Shown piece by piece: positions 8,439 to 17,784 of a DNA stretch of 64,000 bases; position 1 is the stretch's first letter; every line of letters starts with the position of its first letter. The DNA is from Streptomyces sp. Q6 (GTDB lineage Bacteria; Actinomycetota; Actinomycetes; Streptomycetales; Streptomycetaceae), in contig NZ_CP146022.1 of NCBI RefSeq assembly GCF_036967205.1, forward strand, positions 744,001 through 808,000. Direction: 5' to 3'. The position numbers and the translations under genes are program-made. The notes under the pieces are model-generated. The model did no database searches and had not been told where the DNA came from. It was given only the letters and a program-made list of their open reading frames with translations.

Positions 8439-10861
8439 GGCGCGTTCTCGGGCCGCTGCCGCGGGACGTCCGGCTTGAGCCGGGCCAGCAACCGCGCCCG
8501 CTCCTCGGCGAAGACCGGGTCCGCCTGGTAGTCGCTGTGGCCCAGGATGGGCGCGGGCAGCGGGTGCTGTTCCGTGCGGCCGTAGGCGAGCGGGTCGAGG
8601 AGCGCCTTGTGGTCGACCTGGGGTCCGCACTCACCGGGCAGGTCGATCGGGCCGCCGATCGGGTCGGTCCTGCGGTGCAGGTTGCGCCAGCAGTCGACCT
8701 GGCGGTGCAGGGCGGTCAGTGCCGCGGGTCCGAAGTGCGCCGGGAACCAGCGCCCGTACAGGCGCTCCAGTGGCGACCCGTAGGTGAGCAGTCCGACGCG
8801 CTTGCGCACGGAGGGGTGCAGCTGCCAGGCGGCGGCCGCCGCGAGCACGCTTCCCTGTGAGTGGCCCGACAGGACGAGCCGTCCGCCGGTCGCGCGCGTC
8901 CAGGTGGCCATGCGCCAGGTCAGGTCGGGGACGGCGCGCTCGGCGTAGCAGGGGGGCGCGAAGGGGTGCGCGGCGCGCGGCCAGAAGGTGCCCACGTCCC
9001 ACAGGATGCCGATGGTGCGGCGGGCGGACGGGTCCTTGTAGGCGCGCCGGCCCCAGGTGACGAAGAGCAGGAACCCGAACCCGATCATCCAGGAGCCGAG
9101 CGCCTGCGCGGTGTCGGCCCCGCCCTGGACGATCGCGTACGAGCCTTCGGCGGCGGCCCCCGGCACCTTCCCGGTCGCCCAGGCTCCGGCCACGGCCAGT
9201 CCGCCGAGGAGCAGCGTCACGGACGAGACGACGCCGATCATCAGGGGTGCCTCGTCGGTGAGGGCGGCACGCGCGCGCGTGCCCGCGATGCGCGACGTAC
9301 GGGAGGCGTCCGGAGCCTCCCTGTCGGAGTCGGACGCGTCGTCGAGGTGGTACTCGCGCGGCACGCGCGCCGTCTCGCGCTTCTTGATGCGGGCGGTGCG
9401 CACGGCCAGCGCGGCGCAGAGGAAGGCCAGGATGATCAGGAGGGGCGGGATCACGGACGCCTGCCAGGACAGCAGGACGGGTGGGCCCTTGATGAGGCCG
9501 CTGGTCCCGTCGAGCCAGTCGGCGACCCGCTGGGCGATGCCGCCGCTCATGACGCCGCCGAGGGCGCAGGCGAGCATCGCGGTGGCGGGGCCGCCGAGTC
9601 CGCGCAGGGCGGTGCGGTGATCGGGGGCGGTGCGGTGCACGGCCTTCGCGACGACGGCGAGGGCGACCACCAGGGCGCCCTGCGCCAGGGTGATCCCGCC
9701 GAACGTCATGTCCCCGGGCAGCCTGCCGGTGGAGTGCCAGCCGGGACGCGACCAGCCCGCGTACACCATGCTCAGGGCGAGCAGCGCGAGTGCCCCGTAC
9801 GGCAGGGCGCGTACCAGGGTGCGGTCGACGGTGTCGTCGATCTTGCTCTCGGTGCGGCCTCGGTCGGCGACGACGCCGACGACGACGAGCGTGCCGACGA
9901 TCAGGGCGCCGACGAGGACCCGGCCGAGGACGTCGAGGAGGACGGGGCCGCCGGGGCGCCGGTCGAAGCCGGCGGCGGAGGTGCCGACCGCCGCGGCGAC
10001 GGTGAGCAGTCCCGCCGCGGTGTGCGCGGCGCGCAGCCGGGCCACCAGGCGGCGCCCGTACCAGAAGCCGGGCTTGCCGAGGGCGTGCCCGGTGTCGCCG
10101 TCGTCGGGCTCGGGCTGGTGCGACAGCGGGCGCTGGGACTCGTACGCGCTCCATGTGCGGTGTGAGAGGTACCAGAGCAGGGCGGTCAGCGCGGTGGGGA
10201 CGAGCGCGGCGAGGGCGAGGCGGCGGCCGGGCGGGCTCCACCAGCCGCCGGCGCCGTGCGCGTCCACCGAGAGGAAGCCGAGCCAGGCCCGCCGCTCGGC
10301 GCAGGCGGCCGTGCCCGCGCACTGCCACGCCGTCAGGTCGAGGGCGACCTCGCAGGCGGCGGCGACGAACAGCACGGTCAGGGTGAGTCCGATCAGGCGG
10401 ACCAGGAGGCCGTACAGACGCACGGTGCGCGGGGCGCGGCGGGCGTTGGGGCGCATCCAGTGGGCGAGATTGACGACCATGAAGGGCAGCAGCAACAGCC
10501 ACAGGGCCCGCGAGCCGTTGCCCGACGTGAGGTTGCACCACACGTACGCCTCGGGGACGGGTCTGCCGCGGTAGTCCTCGGGTCTGCTCTCCGCGTCGGC
10601 GTCCTCGACGCGGCGGAAGACGGCGGCCGTCTCGTCTCCCGACACCCGCACCGTGCGCGGGTCGTCGAGCATCTCTTGTGGTGTGGTGCCGCCGACTCCA
10701 TGGACCAGGAGTTCCAGGGCGGTCTCGTCCGCCCTCGCGTCGCCGCCGCTCTCGCGGTCGTCGTACTCGTAGTCGTGCTCGTCGCCGTAGCCGTCGTAGT
10801 CGCGGTTGTCGCGGTTGCTGTGGTTCTCGCGGTGGTGATCGCGGTTGTTCTCACGCGCCAT
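8408..10861 (-). CDS. Large membrane protein with lipase-like hydrolase domain
   Basis: The product is 817 residues. An extremely polar N-terminus (about 45 residues rich in Asp, His, Asn, Arg, Tyr) precedes LELLVHGVGGTTP, an oxyanion-hole HG motif. About ten membrane helices lie between residues 110 and 600. The C-terminal part holds SGHSQGSVLAAAAAW, a GxSxG nucleophile elbow, and ends with HSDYQADPVF, which could supply the catalytic His. So the hydrolase core appears split by, or wrapped around, a membrane region. I do not recognise a named family; lipase/esterase-like is as far as the sequence goes. ATG 10861 is chosen over 10921 because it begins the conserved-looking MARENN. Its last 31 bp overlap the AAA gene end to end. 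Confidence 0.75.
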   Translation of the reverse strand: MARENNRDHHRENHSNRDNRDYDGYGDEHDYEYDDRESGGDARADETALELLVHGVGGTTPQEMLDDPRTVRVSGDETAAVFRRVEDADAESRPEDYRGRPVPEAYVWCNLTSGNGSRALWLLLLPFMVVNLAHWMRPNARRAPRTVRLYGLLVRLIGLTLTVLFVAAACEVALDLTAWQCAGTAACAERRAWLGFLSVDAHGAGGWWSPPGRRLALAALVPTALTALLWYLSHRTWSAYESQRPLSHQPEPDDGDTGHALGKPGFWYGRRLVARLRAAHTAAGLLTVAAAVGTSAAGFDRRPGGPVLLDVLGRVLVGALIVGTLVVVGVVADRGRTESKIDDTVDRTLVRALPYGALALLALSMVYAGWSRPGWHSTGRLPGDMTFGGITLAQGALVVALAVVAKAVHRTAPDHRTALRGLGGPATAMLACALGGVMSGGIAQRVADWLDGTSGLIKGPPVLLSWQASVIPPLLIILAFLCAALAVRTARIKKRETARVPREYHLDDASDSDREAPDASRTSRIAGTRARAALTDEAPLMIGVVSSVTLLLGGLAVAGAWATGKVPGAAAEGSYAIVQGGADTAQALGSWMIGFGFLLFVTWGRRAYKDPSARRTIGILWDVGTFWPRAAHPFAPPCYAERAVPDLTWRMATWTRATGGRLVLSGHSQGSVLAAAAAWQLHPSVRKRVGLLTYGSPLERLYGRWFPAHFGPAALTALHRQVDCWRNLHRRTDPIGGPIDLPGECGPQVDHKALLDPLAYGRTEQHPLPAPILGHSDYQADPVFAEERARLLARLKPDVPRQRPENAPQGSTGRSSG

Positions 10862-11069
10862 ATCGATGCGTCCCCCGTTCTTGACGCCACCAGGATCCCG
10901 GCTCAGCGCTCCCGTGCGCACCCCTCGTCACGGAATCTCCCCGATCCGTCGGCCGCTGCGCCGCTGGTCGGCCGCGCGGGCGGTGCCACGCCTGTCGGTG
11001 GGGCGTGCGAGGATGACGGCGCAGCGGATGCGCTGGCACGTAGGACGAGCCGAAGGGACCCGACGGGAC

Positions 11070-11897
11070 GTGAGCGAGAATCAGAACCTCCTCGCGGAGC
11101 AGCGCCGCGCCCTGATCCTCGACGAGGTGCGCCGTCGCGGCGGTGTCCGGGTCAACGAACTGACCAGGAAGCTCGGCGTCTCCGACATGACGGTCCGCCG
11201 CGATCTGGACGCGCTGGCCCGGCAGGGCGTGCTGGAGAAGGTGCACGGCGGCGCGGTGCCGGTCGTCGAGGCGAGCACCCACGAGCCGGGCTTCGAGGCG
11301 AAGTCGAGCCTGGAGCTGACCGCCAAGGAAGACATCGCACGGGCGGCCGCTCCGCTCGCCGCGCCCGGTTCGGCGATCGCCCTGTCCGGCGGCACGACGA
11401 CGTATGCCCTGGCGCAGCAGCTGCTCGACGTGCCGGATCTGACGGTCGTCACCAACTCGGTGCGGGTCGCCGACGTGTTCCACACGGCGCAGCGCAGCGC
11501 GGGCACCCGGCAGGGCGCGGCCACCGTGGTCCTGACCGGTGGGGTGCGCACGCCCTCCGATTCACTGGTGGGGCCGGTCGCCGACCAGGCCATCGCCACG
11601 CTCCACTTCGACGTGCTGTTCCTCGGCGTGCACGGGATCAGCCCGGAGGCCGGCCTGTCCACGCCGAACCTGGCGGAGGCGGAGACGAACCGGCGGCTCG
11701 TGCAGTCCGCGCGGCGGGTGGTCGTCGTCGCCGACCACACCAAGTGGGGGACGGTGGGCCTGAGTTCGTTCGCCTCGCTCGACCAGGTGGACACGCTCGT
11801 GACGGACGCGGGGCTGCCGGTGGAGGCGCGCGCGGAGATCTCCGAGCACGTGCGGCTCGTGGTCGCCGGTGAGCCCGAGGCCGGTACAGACATCTGA
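11070..11897 (+). CDS. DeoR/GlpR family transcriptional regulator
   Basis: The product is 275 residues. The N-terminal winged helix (residues 8-60, RRALILDEVRRRGGVRVNEL, VSDMTVRRDLDAL) is the DeoR helix-turn-helix, followed by the linker VHGGAV. The C-terminal DeoRC sensor domain shows LSGGTTTYALA (phosphosugar-binding loop), VLTGGVRTPSDSLVGP, FLGVHGI and VVVADHTKWG. These regulators usually repress sugar-phosphate operons and are released by a phosphorylated intermediate. The start is GTG 11070: upstream frame sequence is not DeoR-like. No sugar operon is adjacent, so its target is unclear; the divergent membrane hydrolase gene is the only direct neighbour. Confidence 0.9.
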   Translation: MSENQNLLAEQRRALILDEVRRRGGVRVNELTRKLGVSDMTVRRDLDALARQGVLEKVHGGAVPVVEASTHEPGFEAKSSLELTAKEDIARAAAPLAAPGSAIALSGGTTTYALAQQLLDVPDLTVVTNSVRVADVFHTAQRSAGTRQGAATVVLTGGVRTPSDSLVGPVADQAIATLHFDVLFLGVHGISPEAGLSTPNLAEAETNRRLVQSARRVVVVADHTKWGTVGLSSFASLDQVDTLVTDAGLPVEARAEISEHVRLVVAGEPEAGTDI

Positions 11898-11914
11898 CGG
11901 TCCGACAGCTATGG

Positions 11915-11930
11915 TGACCGGGACCGGTCA
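11915..11930. promoter_or_regulatory. Short perfect dyad upstream of the SRPBCC gene
   Basis: TGACCGG and CCGGTCA face each other across a 2-base spacer. It lies between the DeoR stop and the SRPBCC start, so it could be an operator for the latter or a weak hairpin ending the former. Confidence 0.3.
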
Positions 11931-11983
11931 ACCTGCTGGTGGAGCTTGCCCGTTGGGGCGTCCTGTTTGGGGGCTGAACGCTC

Positions 11984-12463
11984 ATGGCACGCCGTCTTCT
12001 GCCCGTCGGCCTCGACTTCGTCGAGACCGCTCCGCTACGACTCGTGTTCGCCCGCGAGGTGTCGGCATCGCCGGACGCGGTGTACCGGGCACTCGCCGAG
12101 GACGTGGCCGGATGGCCGCAGTGGTTCTCCGCGGTGACCTCGGCACGGCCGCTGGACGACGGGGCGCGGCGCGAGGTGCGGCTCAAGGGTGGGACGCGGT
12201 TCGTCGAGACGATCGTCGCGGCCGAGCCCGGCGAGGTGTACGCGTACCGGGTCGACGAGACCAACGCACCGGGAATGCGGGCCCTGTTGGAGGAGTGGCG
12301 GATCACGCCGACCATCGGCGGGGCGCGGGTGCAGTGGACGTTCGCGGCGGACGGGGCCGCGCCCTTCCGGGTGGGCCTGCGCGCCGGCCGGTCCGGGCTC
12401 GGCCGAGCGTTCCGCGACGCGGTCGCGGCGCTGGAACGACGACTCGCTTCGACTCCCGCCTAG
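11984..12463 (+). CDS. SRPBCC (START/polyketide-cyclase-like) family protein
   Basis: The product is 159 residues. It shows the helix-grip fold pattern: an N-terminal strand (LRLVFAREVSASPDAVYRAL), DVAGWPQWFSAVTSAR, central strands with GTRFVETIVAAEPG, and a long C-terminal helix (AFRDAVAALERRL). The fold binds hydrophobic ligands; sequences of this kind are annotated as polyketide cyclase/dehydrase without a known substrate. It stands alone after the DeoR gene. No catalytic residues can be assigned. Confidence 0.85.
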   Translation: MARRLLPVGLDFVETAPLRLVFAREVSASPDAVYRALAEDVAGWPQWFSAVTSARPLDDGARREVRLKGGTRFVETIVAAEPGEVYAYRVDETNAPGMRALLEEWRITPTIGGARVQWTFAADGAAPFRVGLRAGRSGLGRAFRDAVAALERRLASTPA

Positions 12464-12501
12464 GGCCTCTCCGGCGGCTCTTGCAGCGGACGCCGGTCCG
12501 G

Positions 12502-12571
12502 CACGCAGATCCACGATGGCTCCGCGGTCACACACAAGCACGCAGATCCGCGATGGCTCCGCGGTCACGCA
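12502..12571. repeat. Two-copy tandem repeat, about 33-bp unit
   Basis: CACGCAGATCC, a variable base, then CGATGGCTCCGCGGTCAC occurs at 12502 and again at 12539 (37-bp period, two or three mismatches). Each copy contains the 6-bp palindrome CCGCGG. It sits between the SRPBCC stop and the end of the desulfhydrase gene (12464-12668) and is not part of a recognisable gene. Confidence 0.8.
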
Positions 12572-12668
12572 CAGGGGCGCGCTTCTCGCCGAGCACGTCG
12601 TCCCGCCGTTCAGGCTCCGCCGGGACCGCGCACGGATCCCCGATACGACCGGGTCCGCCGGACGGGCC

Positions 12669-13820
12669 CTAGCCCGGCCACCGGCCCGTCTCCAGGAGAA
12701 GGTCGATCGCCTCCGTGTACGGGCGGATGTCCAAGCCCTGCTGCTCCAGCCATGCGTCGGAGTAGTACTTGTCCAGGTAGCGGTCGCCCGGGTCGCACAG
12801 CAGGGTCACCACACTGCCCCGGCTCCCCTGCGCCACCATCTCCGCGACGATCTTGAGGGCGCTCCACAGGCCCGTACCGGTCGAGCCGCCCGCCTTGCGG
12901 CCGATGGCGGCCTCCAGGGCGCGGACCGCCGCGACGCTCGCCGCGTCCGGGACCTTCATCATCCGGTCGATGGCGCCGGGCACGAAGCTCGGCTCCATGC
13001 GCGGGCGGCCGATGCCCTCGATCCGGGAGCCGCAGTCGCTCGTCGCGTCGCAGTTGTCCGTCGTCCAGCCCTCGAAGAAGCAGGAGTTCTCCGGGTCGGC
13101 GACGCAGATGCGGGTGTCGTGCTGCATGTAGTGCACATAGCGGGCGAGGGTCGCCGAGGTGCCTCCGGTGCCCGCGGTCGCGACGATCCACGTCGGGTGC
13201 GGATAGCGCTCCAGCTCCATCTGCCGGTAGATCGACTCGGCGATGTTGTTGTTGCCGCGCCAGTCCGTGGCCCGCTCCGCGTACGTGAACTGGTCCATGT
13301 AGTGGCCGCCGGTGCGGTCGGCGAGCGCGGCCGATTCCTCGTACATCGTCCGGGAGTCGTCCACGAAGTGGCACTGCCCGCCGTGGAATTCGATCAGTCG
13401 GCACTTCTCGGCGCTGGTCGTACGCGGCATCACCGCGATGAAGGGGACACCGATCAGCTTCGCGAAGTAGGCCTCGGAGACGGCCGTCGAGCCGCTGGAC
13501 GCCTCGATCACCGGGCGCCCCGGGCGGATCCAGCCGTTGCACAGGCCGTACAGGAAGAGGGAGCGGGCCAGGCGGTGCTTGAGGCTGCCCGTCGGGTGCG
13601 TCGACTCGTCCTTGAGATAGAGGTCGATGCCCCAGTGCTCAGGGAGGGGGAAGCGCAGCAGGTGGGTGTCGGCCGAGCGGTTGCTGTCGGCCTGGACCTT
13701 GCGGACGGCTTCTTTGAGCCAGGCGCGGTAGTCGGCGTCCGTGTGGTCGACGTCGAGCGTCGGCATCGGTTCGCCGGCTCCGCCGTCGCCCACAGGGTGG
13801 CCTTGTTCGATGGTGCTCAC
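12669..13820 (-). CDS. cds1: PLP-dependent L-cysteine desulfhydrase, Cds1-like
   Basis: The product is 383 residues of the fold type II cysteine synthase group. [13 protein letters not shown] contains the Lys that binds [16 protein letters not shown] is the substrate loop, and [15 protein letters not shown] is the phosphate-cupping Gly-rich loop. Near the C-terminus [16 protein letters not shown] is characteristic of the Mycobacterium tuberculosis Rv3684 (Cds1) group, which splits cysteine into sulfide, pyruvate and ammonia, rather than CysK/CysM. It is monocistronic and convergent with the SRPBCC gene. The upstream 21-bp palindrome at 13970-13990 may regulate it. Confidence 0.85.
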   Translation of the reverse strand: MSTIEQGHPVGDGGAGEPMPTLDVDHTDADYRAWLKEAVRKVQADSNRSADTHLLRFPLPEHWGIDLYLKDESTHPTGSLKHRLARSLFLYGLCNGWIRPGRPVIEASSGSTAVSEAYFAKLIGVPFIAVMPRTTSAEKCRLIEFHGGQCHFVDDSRTMYEESAALADRTGGHYMDQFTYAERATDWRGNNNIAESIYRQMELERYPHPTWIVATAGTGGTSATLARYVHYMQHDTRICVADPENSCFFEGWTTDNCDATSDCGSRIEGIGRPRMEPSFVPGAIDRMMKVPDAASVAAVRALEAAIGRKAGGSTGTGLWSALKIVAEMVAQGSRGSVVTLLCDPGDRYLDKYYSDAWLEQQGLDIRPYTEAIDLLLETGRWPG

Positions 13821-13969
13821 CGCGCGGCTCCTTCACGTCGTTCCGAGCGTCGGCCCCGGGCGGGGCCCCGGACACGAGGGCGCACGGCGGACCGGCACGG
13901 CACCGGCCGCAATCGGCCGGACGCCTCGATCATAGACACCTTCCGCACGCTTCTCACCTGCATAAACAC

Positions 13970-13990
13970 GCCTTTGAGGGCCTCAAAGGC
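13970..13990. promoter_or_regulatory. 21-bp perfect palindrome upstream of the desulfhydrase
   Basis: Arms GCCTTTGAGG and CCTCAAAGGC flank a single central G. It lies 150 bp before the cds1-like start and also 150 bp before the divergent small gene at 14140. A possible -10 for the desulfhydrase, TATGAT read leftward, is at 13929-13934. The intergenic region 13821-14139 otherwise holds nothing I recognise. Confidence 0.55.
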
Positions 13991-14139
13991 ACGCCTGGCA
14001 GCACGGGGGAACGCGCGTGCGAGGGGGCGCACATTCCGATTGCGCCCGATGCTTCACACCGCGTCCACAAGGGCACTGGTGCTCCTGGCCACGTGCGTGC
14101 AGACTGCACGGCACCAACGCATCGAGGGGGCGACACGGC

Positions 14140-14454
14140 ATGGCGGAGCCGGAGTTCACGGCGACGGGCGTGCGGATCGGGCGGCGGCTGCGCTCGCTGA
14201 CCCGGGCCGGTCAGGTCCGGATCAAGGGGGGCAGGCTGGAGCTGCTCACGAGTTACGGCAGTGAGATCGACAGCGCGCCACTGGGTGAAGTCCGGGCGGG
14301 CAAGCCCTGGTTCGGCTCCGAGGACCGCGCGACGGCCGAGGTCGACGGCAGGCGGTATCTGCTCCGGCTCGGCGGCCAGTCCGGCGAGGCGGGACCACCG
14401 GCCGCCCGCCGTTTCATCGAGGCTGTGCGCCGGGCCACCGCGCGCCCCACATAG
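14140..14454 (+). CDS. Small hypothetical protein
   Basis: The product is 104 basic, soluble residues: EFTATGVRIGRRLRSLTRAG, then short beta-strand-like segments (GRLELLTSYGSEIDSAPL, RATAEVDGRRYLLRLGG). There is no signal peptide or membrane helix. A G-rich ribosome site (GAGGGGG) precedes ATG 14140. The pattern resembles a small PH-like or SH3-like beta barrel, but that is only an impression. The next gene downstream is the anti-sigma-type ATPase, 220 bp away. Confidence 0.65.
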   Translation: MAEPEFTATGVRIGRRLRSLTRAGQVRIKGGRLELLTSYGSEIDSAPLGEVRAGKPWFGSEDRATAEVDGRRYLLRLGGQSGEAGPPAARRFIEAVRRATARPT

Positions 14455-14674
14455 CTCCACGGTTTCCGGTCGGCAGCCGCGCTTCGCAGCGGTCGAAGTT
14501 GCACGCCCGCACCCCCTGGGTCACTCTGGTCACACATCACTACTCAGGGTTTACCGGCGATGACGCTGCGAACCAGCCCGCCGGACACACGCAGCGGGCG
14601 GTCCTGTCACAGCGTGGTCGTACCGCTCGATCCGTACTCGTCTTCTTCCGGACCTCATTCGGGGAGTCGCAGCC

Positions 14675-15166
14675 GTGATCAGCCAGCCGAGCAGGCATTG
14701 CACGGTGGAGCTCCAAGCCCTGCCGTCGCGGATCGGTCAGGTCCGCAGAATCGTATCGGCGCAATTGCGCTACTGGCATCTCGATCCGTTGATCGACCTG
14801 GCCGCACTCGGTGTCACCGAGCTACTGACCAACGTCCACCGGCACGCGGAGCCGGACAAGATGTGCACCGTGGAGATCGAGCTGTACCCGGACCGGCTGA
14901 CGGTCTCGGTGTACGACCACGACCCCCGGCTGCCTGAGGTGCGTGACGCGGATCCGCTCGCGACGTGCGGCCGCGGTCTGTCGATGGTCGCCTCGGTCAG
15001 CGAGAGCTGGGGGGTCAGGCCGAGCGGCGACGGCGGCAAGGTCGTCTGGTTCACGCTGCCCGCCCCCTCCCCTGCGGTCGCCCTGCCTCCGTACCCCGTG
15101 TACGCGACGGCGCCCACCGCGTACGCCGGGACACGCGCTCCCGCCCGGTCGGCCGTCGCAGGCTGA
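14675..15166 (+). CDS. RsbW/SpoIIAB-like ATP-binding protein (anti-sigma type)
   Basis: The product is 163 residues. The first 125 form an HATPase_c_2 domain: GVTELLTNVHRHA is the N box, VSVYDHDPRLP replaces the G1 box, and GRGLSMVASVSESWGVRP is the G2/lid region, followed by GGKVVWFTL. The last 35 residues are Pro/Ala/Tyr-rich and disordered. Streptomyces has dozens of such kinases, acting on STAS antagonists in partner-switching control of sigma factors. No sigma factor or STAS gene is adjacent; the nearest STAS protein in the window is at 40260. GTG 14675 is the start that leaves the usual short N-terminus. Confidence 0.88.
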   Translation: MISQPSRHCTVELQALPSRIGQVRRIVSAQLRYWHLDPLIDLAALGVTELLTNVHRHAEPDKMCTVEIELYPDRLTVSVYDHDPRLPEVRDADPLATCGRGLSMVASVSESWGVRPSGDGGKVVWFTLPAPSPAVALPPYPVYATAPTAYAGTRAPARSAVAG

Positions 15167-15170
15167 CCGG

Positions 15171-15209
15171 GCGGTGATCACCGCTGTCGTACGTCACCTC
15201 GCGTACGAC
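15171..15209. terminator. Two hairpins between convergent genes
   Basis: A 14-bp perfect palindrome (GCGGTGATCACCGC, 15171-15184) is followed by an 8-bp stem (GTCGTACG at 15186 and CGTACGAC at 15202, loop 8). They lie in the 56-bp gap between the ATPase stop and the permease stop and probably end transcription from both sides. Confidence 0.55.
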
Positions 15210-15222
15210 GTCCGCGCGCGGG

Positions 15223-17784
15223 TCACTCCGTTGCGATGGCGCGCAGGACGTCCAGGCGTGCCGCCCTGCGGGCCGGTCGCAGGCCCGCCAGTGCGCCCGC
15301 GGCGAGTCCGACCAGCGCCACGACGGCGAGTTGCAGGGGCGGCAGCGCGAACGCGAAGGCGCTGTCGCTCGCCCCGTCCGACGCCTTGACCAGGACCCAG
15401 CCGAGGAATCCGCCGAGGACGAGTCCGCCGACCGTGCCGAACGCGGCGACGAGGACGGACTCCCAGCGGACCATGGCCCGCAACTGGGGCCGGGTCTGAC
15501 CGACGGCGCGCAGCAGTCCGAGTTCGCGGGTGCGCTCGTGGACCGCCAGGGTCAGGGTGTTGGCGATGCCGAGCAGCGCGATCAGGACGGCCAGCGCGAG
15601 CAGGGCGTAGACGAGGGTGAGCATCATGTCGATGCCGGCCGCGGACGACTGGGCGTACTCGTCGCGCGTCTGTACGTCGGGGTCGCCGTAGGCCGCCGCC
15701 ACCTTCTCGACGGCCGCGGTGCCGTCGGCGTCGCTCACGCCGTCCTTGAAGGTGACGGAGATCAGCGTGTCGGAGTCCTGTGCGCGGTGCGGAGCCCAGG
15801 CCTCGCGGGTGATGACGTGGTCGCCGACGAGTTCGGAGCGGCCGTAGACGGCGCGGACGGTGAAGGTTCGTTCCGTGCCGTCGGTGAACGCGAGCCGGAC
15901 CGGGTCGCCGAGCGCGAGGTGTTCGTCGTCGGCCGCGGACCGGGTGAGTGCCAGGCCGTCCGTGCCGAGGTCGTCCAGGGAGCCCTGGACCGTGCCGAGG
16001 TCGAAGGCGGATGCGAGCTTCTTCGGGTCGGTGACGGTGAGGGCACGCCCCTCGCCGTCGACGTCCGCGACGCCCTTGCCGAGGCCCACGGCGGTGGCGA
16101 CCTCGGGCTGCCGGGCGAGGGCGGGGGCGAGTTTCGGGCTGAGGCCGCTGCCGCCCGCGCCGAACGACGGGGTGGAGACGGCGACGTCGCCCGCGAAGGA
16201 CCGGTCGACCGTCTGGTCCATGGTCGCCTTGAGGGAGGCGCCGAACACGGTGAACAGGGAGACCACCGCGACGCCGATCATCAGGGCGCCGGCCGTGGCG
16301 GCGGTCCGCTTCGGGCTGCGCAGGGCATTGCGGCGGGCGAGTCCGCCGGTGACGCCGCGCAGCGTGTCGAGCGGGCTGCCGAGGACCCGTACGGCCCGGG
16401 TGGACGCGACCGGTCCGAGGACGACGAACGACGTGAGGACCAGGACGCCCCCGATGCCGGCGAGGGTGACGGACGGAGCGGCGAGGACACCGAACAGGGT
16501 GATGGCGAGCGCGGCCAGGCCGAGGACCGTGCCGATGACGGCGCGGCGGCGGGAGGCGCCCGACGCGTCGACGGTGGTCTCGCGCAGCGCGGCCAGTGGC
16601 GCGGTGCGCCCCGCGCGCAGGGCGGGCAGCAGGGCCGAGCCCAGGCAGACCAGGACACCGACGGCCAGCGGCAGCAGCAGGGACAGCGGACTGACCACCA
16701 ACTCCCCTTCAGGGAAGGGGAATCCGATCGCGGGGAAGAGCGCCTGCAATCCGGCGGCGATCCCGATGCCGCCCGCGAGACCGGCGGCCGACGCGAGGAC
16801 GGCGACGACGCTCGCCTCGACGAGCGTCGACGCGGTCACCTGTCGGCGGGACGCGCCGAGCGCCCGCAACAGGGCGTTCTCCCGGGTGCGTTGGGCCACG
16901 ACGATCGCGAAGGTGTTGTGGATCGAGAACGTCGCGACGAGCAGCGCGATGCCGGAGAACACGAGGAGGAAGGTGGTGAACAGGGTCAGGAACTGGCCGG
17001 AGATCATGTCGGTGTTCTCCTGCGCCGACTCCTGACCGGTGAGGGCCTCGATCCCGTCGGGCAGCTCGCCCTTCAGCGTGTCGACGAGCTCCCGCTGGCT
17101 GATGCCGGGCCCCGCCCGCACCTGGATGGTGGAGGCCTCGCCCGGCTTCGGGGTGAGGTACTTCTCCGCGTCGGCACGGGTCATGCCGGTATAGGTGACC
17201 TGGGCCATGCCGTCCTCGCCGCCGAACGTCGCGAGGCCGACGATCGTGACCTTCACCGGGTCGGGGGTGCGCAGGGTGGTGGTGTCGCCGATCTTCAGGT
17301 CGCCGGTCTTCGCGGCGCCCCGGTTGACGACGACCTCACCGCTCTGGCGCGGCGCCCGCCCATCGGCGAGCTGGTACGCATTGAGGTCCGGGTCGTCGAT
17401 CCAGTTGCCGGCGAGGGTCGGCGGGCCCTGGCCGCCGATGGGCTCGCCGTTCGCGCCGACGAGCTGGCCCGCGCCCTGGATGACGGGCACGGCGGCGGCC
17501 ACGCCCGGCTCCTTCTCCAGGTCGTCCGCGAGGGACGCCCGCACCGGCTGCCGGGTGCCCTGGCTCTCACCGGGCGTGGTGATGACGTTGGTGCTGCGCA
17601 CGACGGCGTCCGTGCCGCTGCCGGCACCGGCGAACAGCGCGTCGAAGCTCGCCCGCAGCGTGTCGCCCATGACCAGGGTGCCGGCGAGGAACGCGACGCC
17701 GAGCAGGACGGCGGTGAACGTTCCGGCGAAGCGGCGCTTGTGCGCGAGAAGCGACTTCAGACTGAGGCGTGCGGAGGCGTTCAT
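15223..17784 (-). CDS. ABC transporter permease, double FtsX (MacB/LolC-like)
   Basis: The product is 853 residues. A first helix (about 18-40, FTAVLLGVAFLAGTLVMG) is followed by a large extracytoplasmic MacB-type domain, a first FtsX core of three helices (about 270-400), a fourth helix with the domain junction (about 430-480), a second extracytoplasmic domain, and a second FtsX core at the C-terminus (about 720-845). This is the usual size for single-polypeptide Streptomyces permeases of this class, thought to export or extract lipid-associated or peptide compounds. Its ATG overlaps the stop of the ATPase gene by 4 bases (ATGA), so the two are translationally coupled. Confidence 0.93.
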   Translation of the reverse strand: MNASARLSLKSLLAHKRRFAGTFTAVLLGVAFLAGTLVMGDTLRASFDALFAGAGSGTDAVVRSTNVITTPGESQGTRQPVRASLADDLEKEPGVAAAVPVIQGAGQLVGANGEPIGGQGPPTLAGNWIDDPDLNAYQLADGRAPRQSGEVVVNRGAAKTGDLKIGDTTTLRTPDPVKVTIVGLATFGGEDGMAQVTYTGMTRADAEKYLTPKPGEASTIQVRAGPGISQRELVDTLKGELPDGIEALTGQESAQENTDMISGQFLTLFTTFLLVFSGIALLVATFSIHNTFAIVVAQRTRENALLRALGASRRQVTASTLVEASVVAVLASAAGLAGGIGIAAGLQALFPAIGFPFPEGELVVSPLSLLLPLAVGVLVCLGSALLPALRAGRTAPLAALRETTVDASGASRRRAVIGTVLGLAALAITLFGVLAAPSVTLAGIGGVLVLTSFVVLGPVASTRAVRVLGSPLDTLRGVTGGLARRNALRSPKRTAATAGALMIGVAVVSLFTVFGASLKATMDQTVDRSFAGDVAVSTPSFGAGGSGLSPKLAPALARQPEVATAVGLGKGVADVDGEGRALTVTDPKKLASAFDLGTVQGSLDDLGTDGLALTRSAADDEHLALGDPVRLAFTDGTERTFTVRAVYGRSELVGDHVITREAWAPHRAQDSDTLISVTFKDGVSDADGTAAVEKVAAAYGDPDVQTRDEYAQSSAAGIDMMLTLVYALLALAVLIALLGIANTLTLAVHERTRELGLLRAVGQTRPQLRAMVRWESVLVAAFGTVGGLVLGGFLGWVLVKASDGASDSAFAFALPPLQLAVVALVGLAAGALAGLRPARRAARLDVLRAIATE

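Noticed and set aside
13817-14032. 71-codon minus-strand ORF upstream of the cysteine desulfhydrase, considered as a leader peptide
   Set aside because: It lacks the HVDL-R-C pattern, has no Cys cluster near the end and overlaps the desulfhydrase start.
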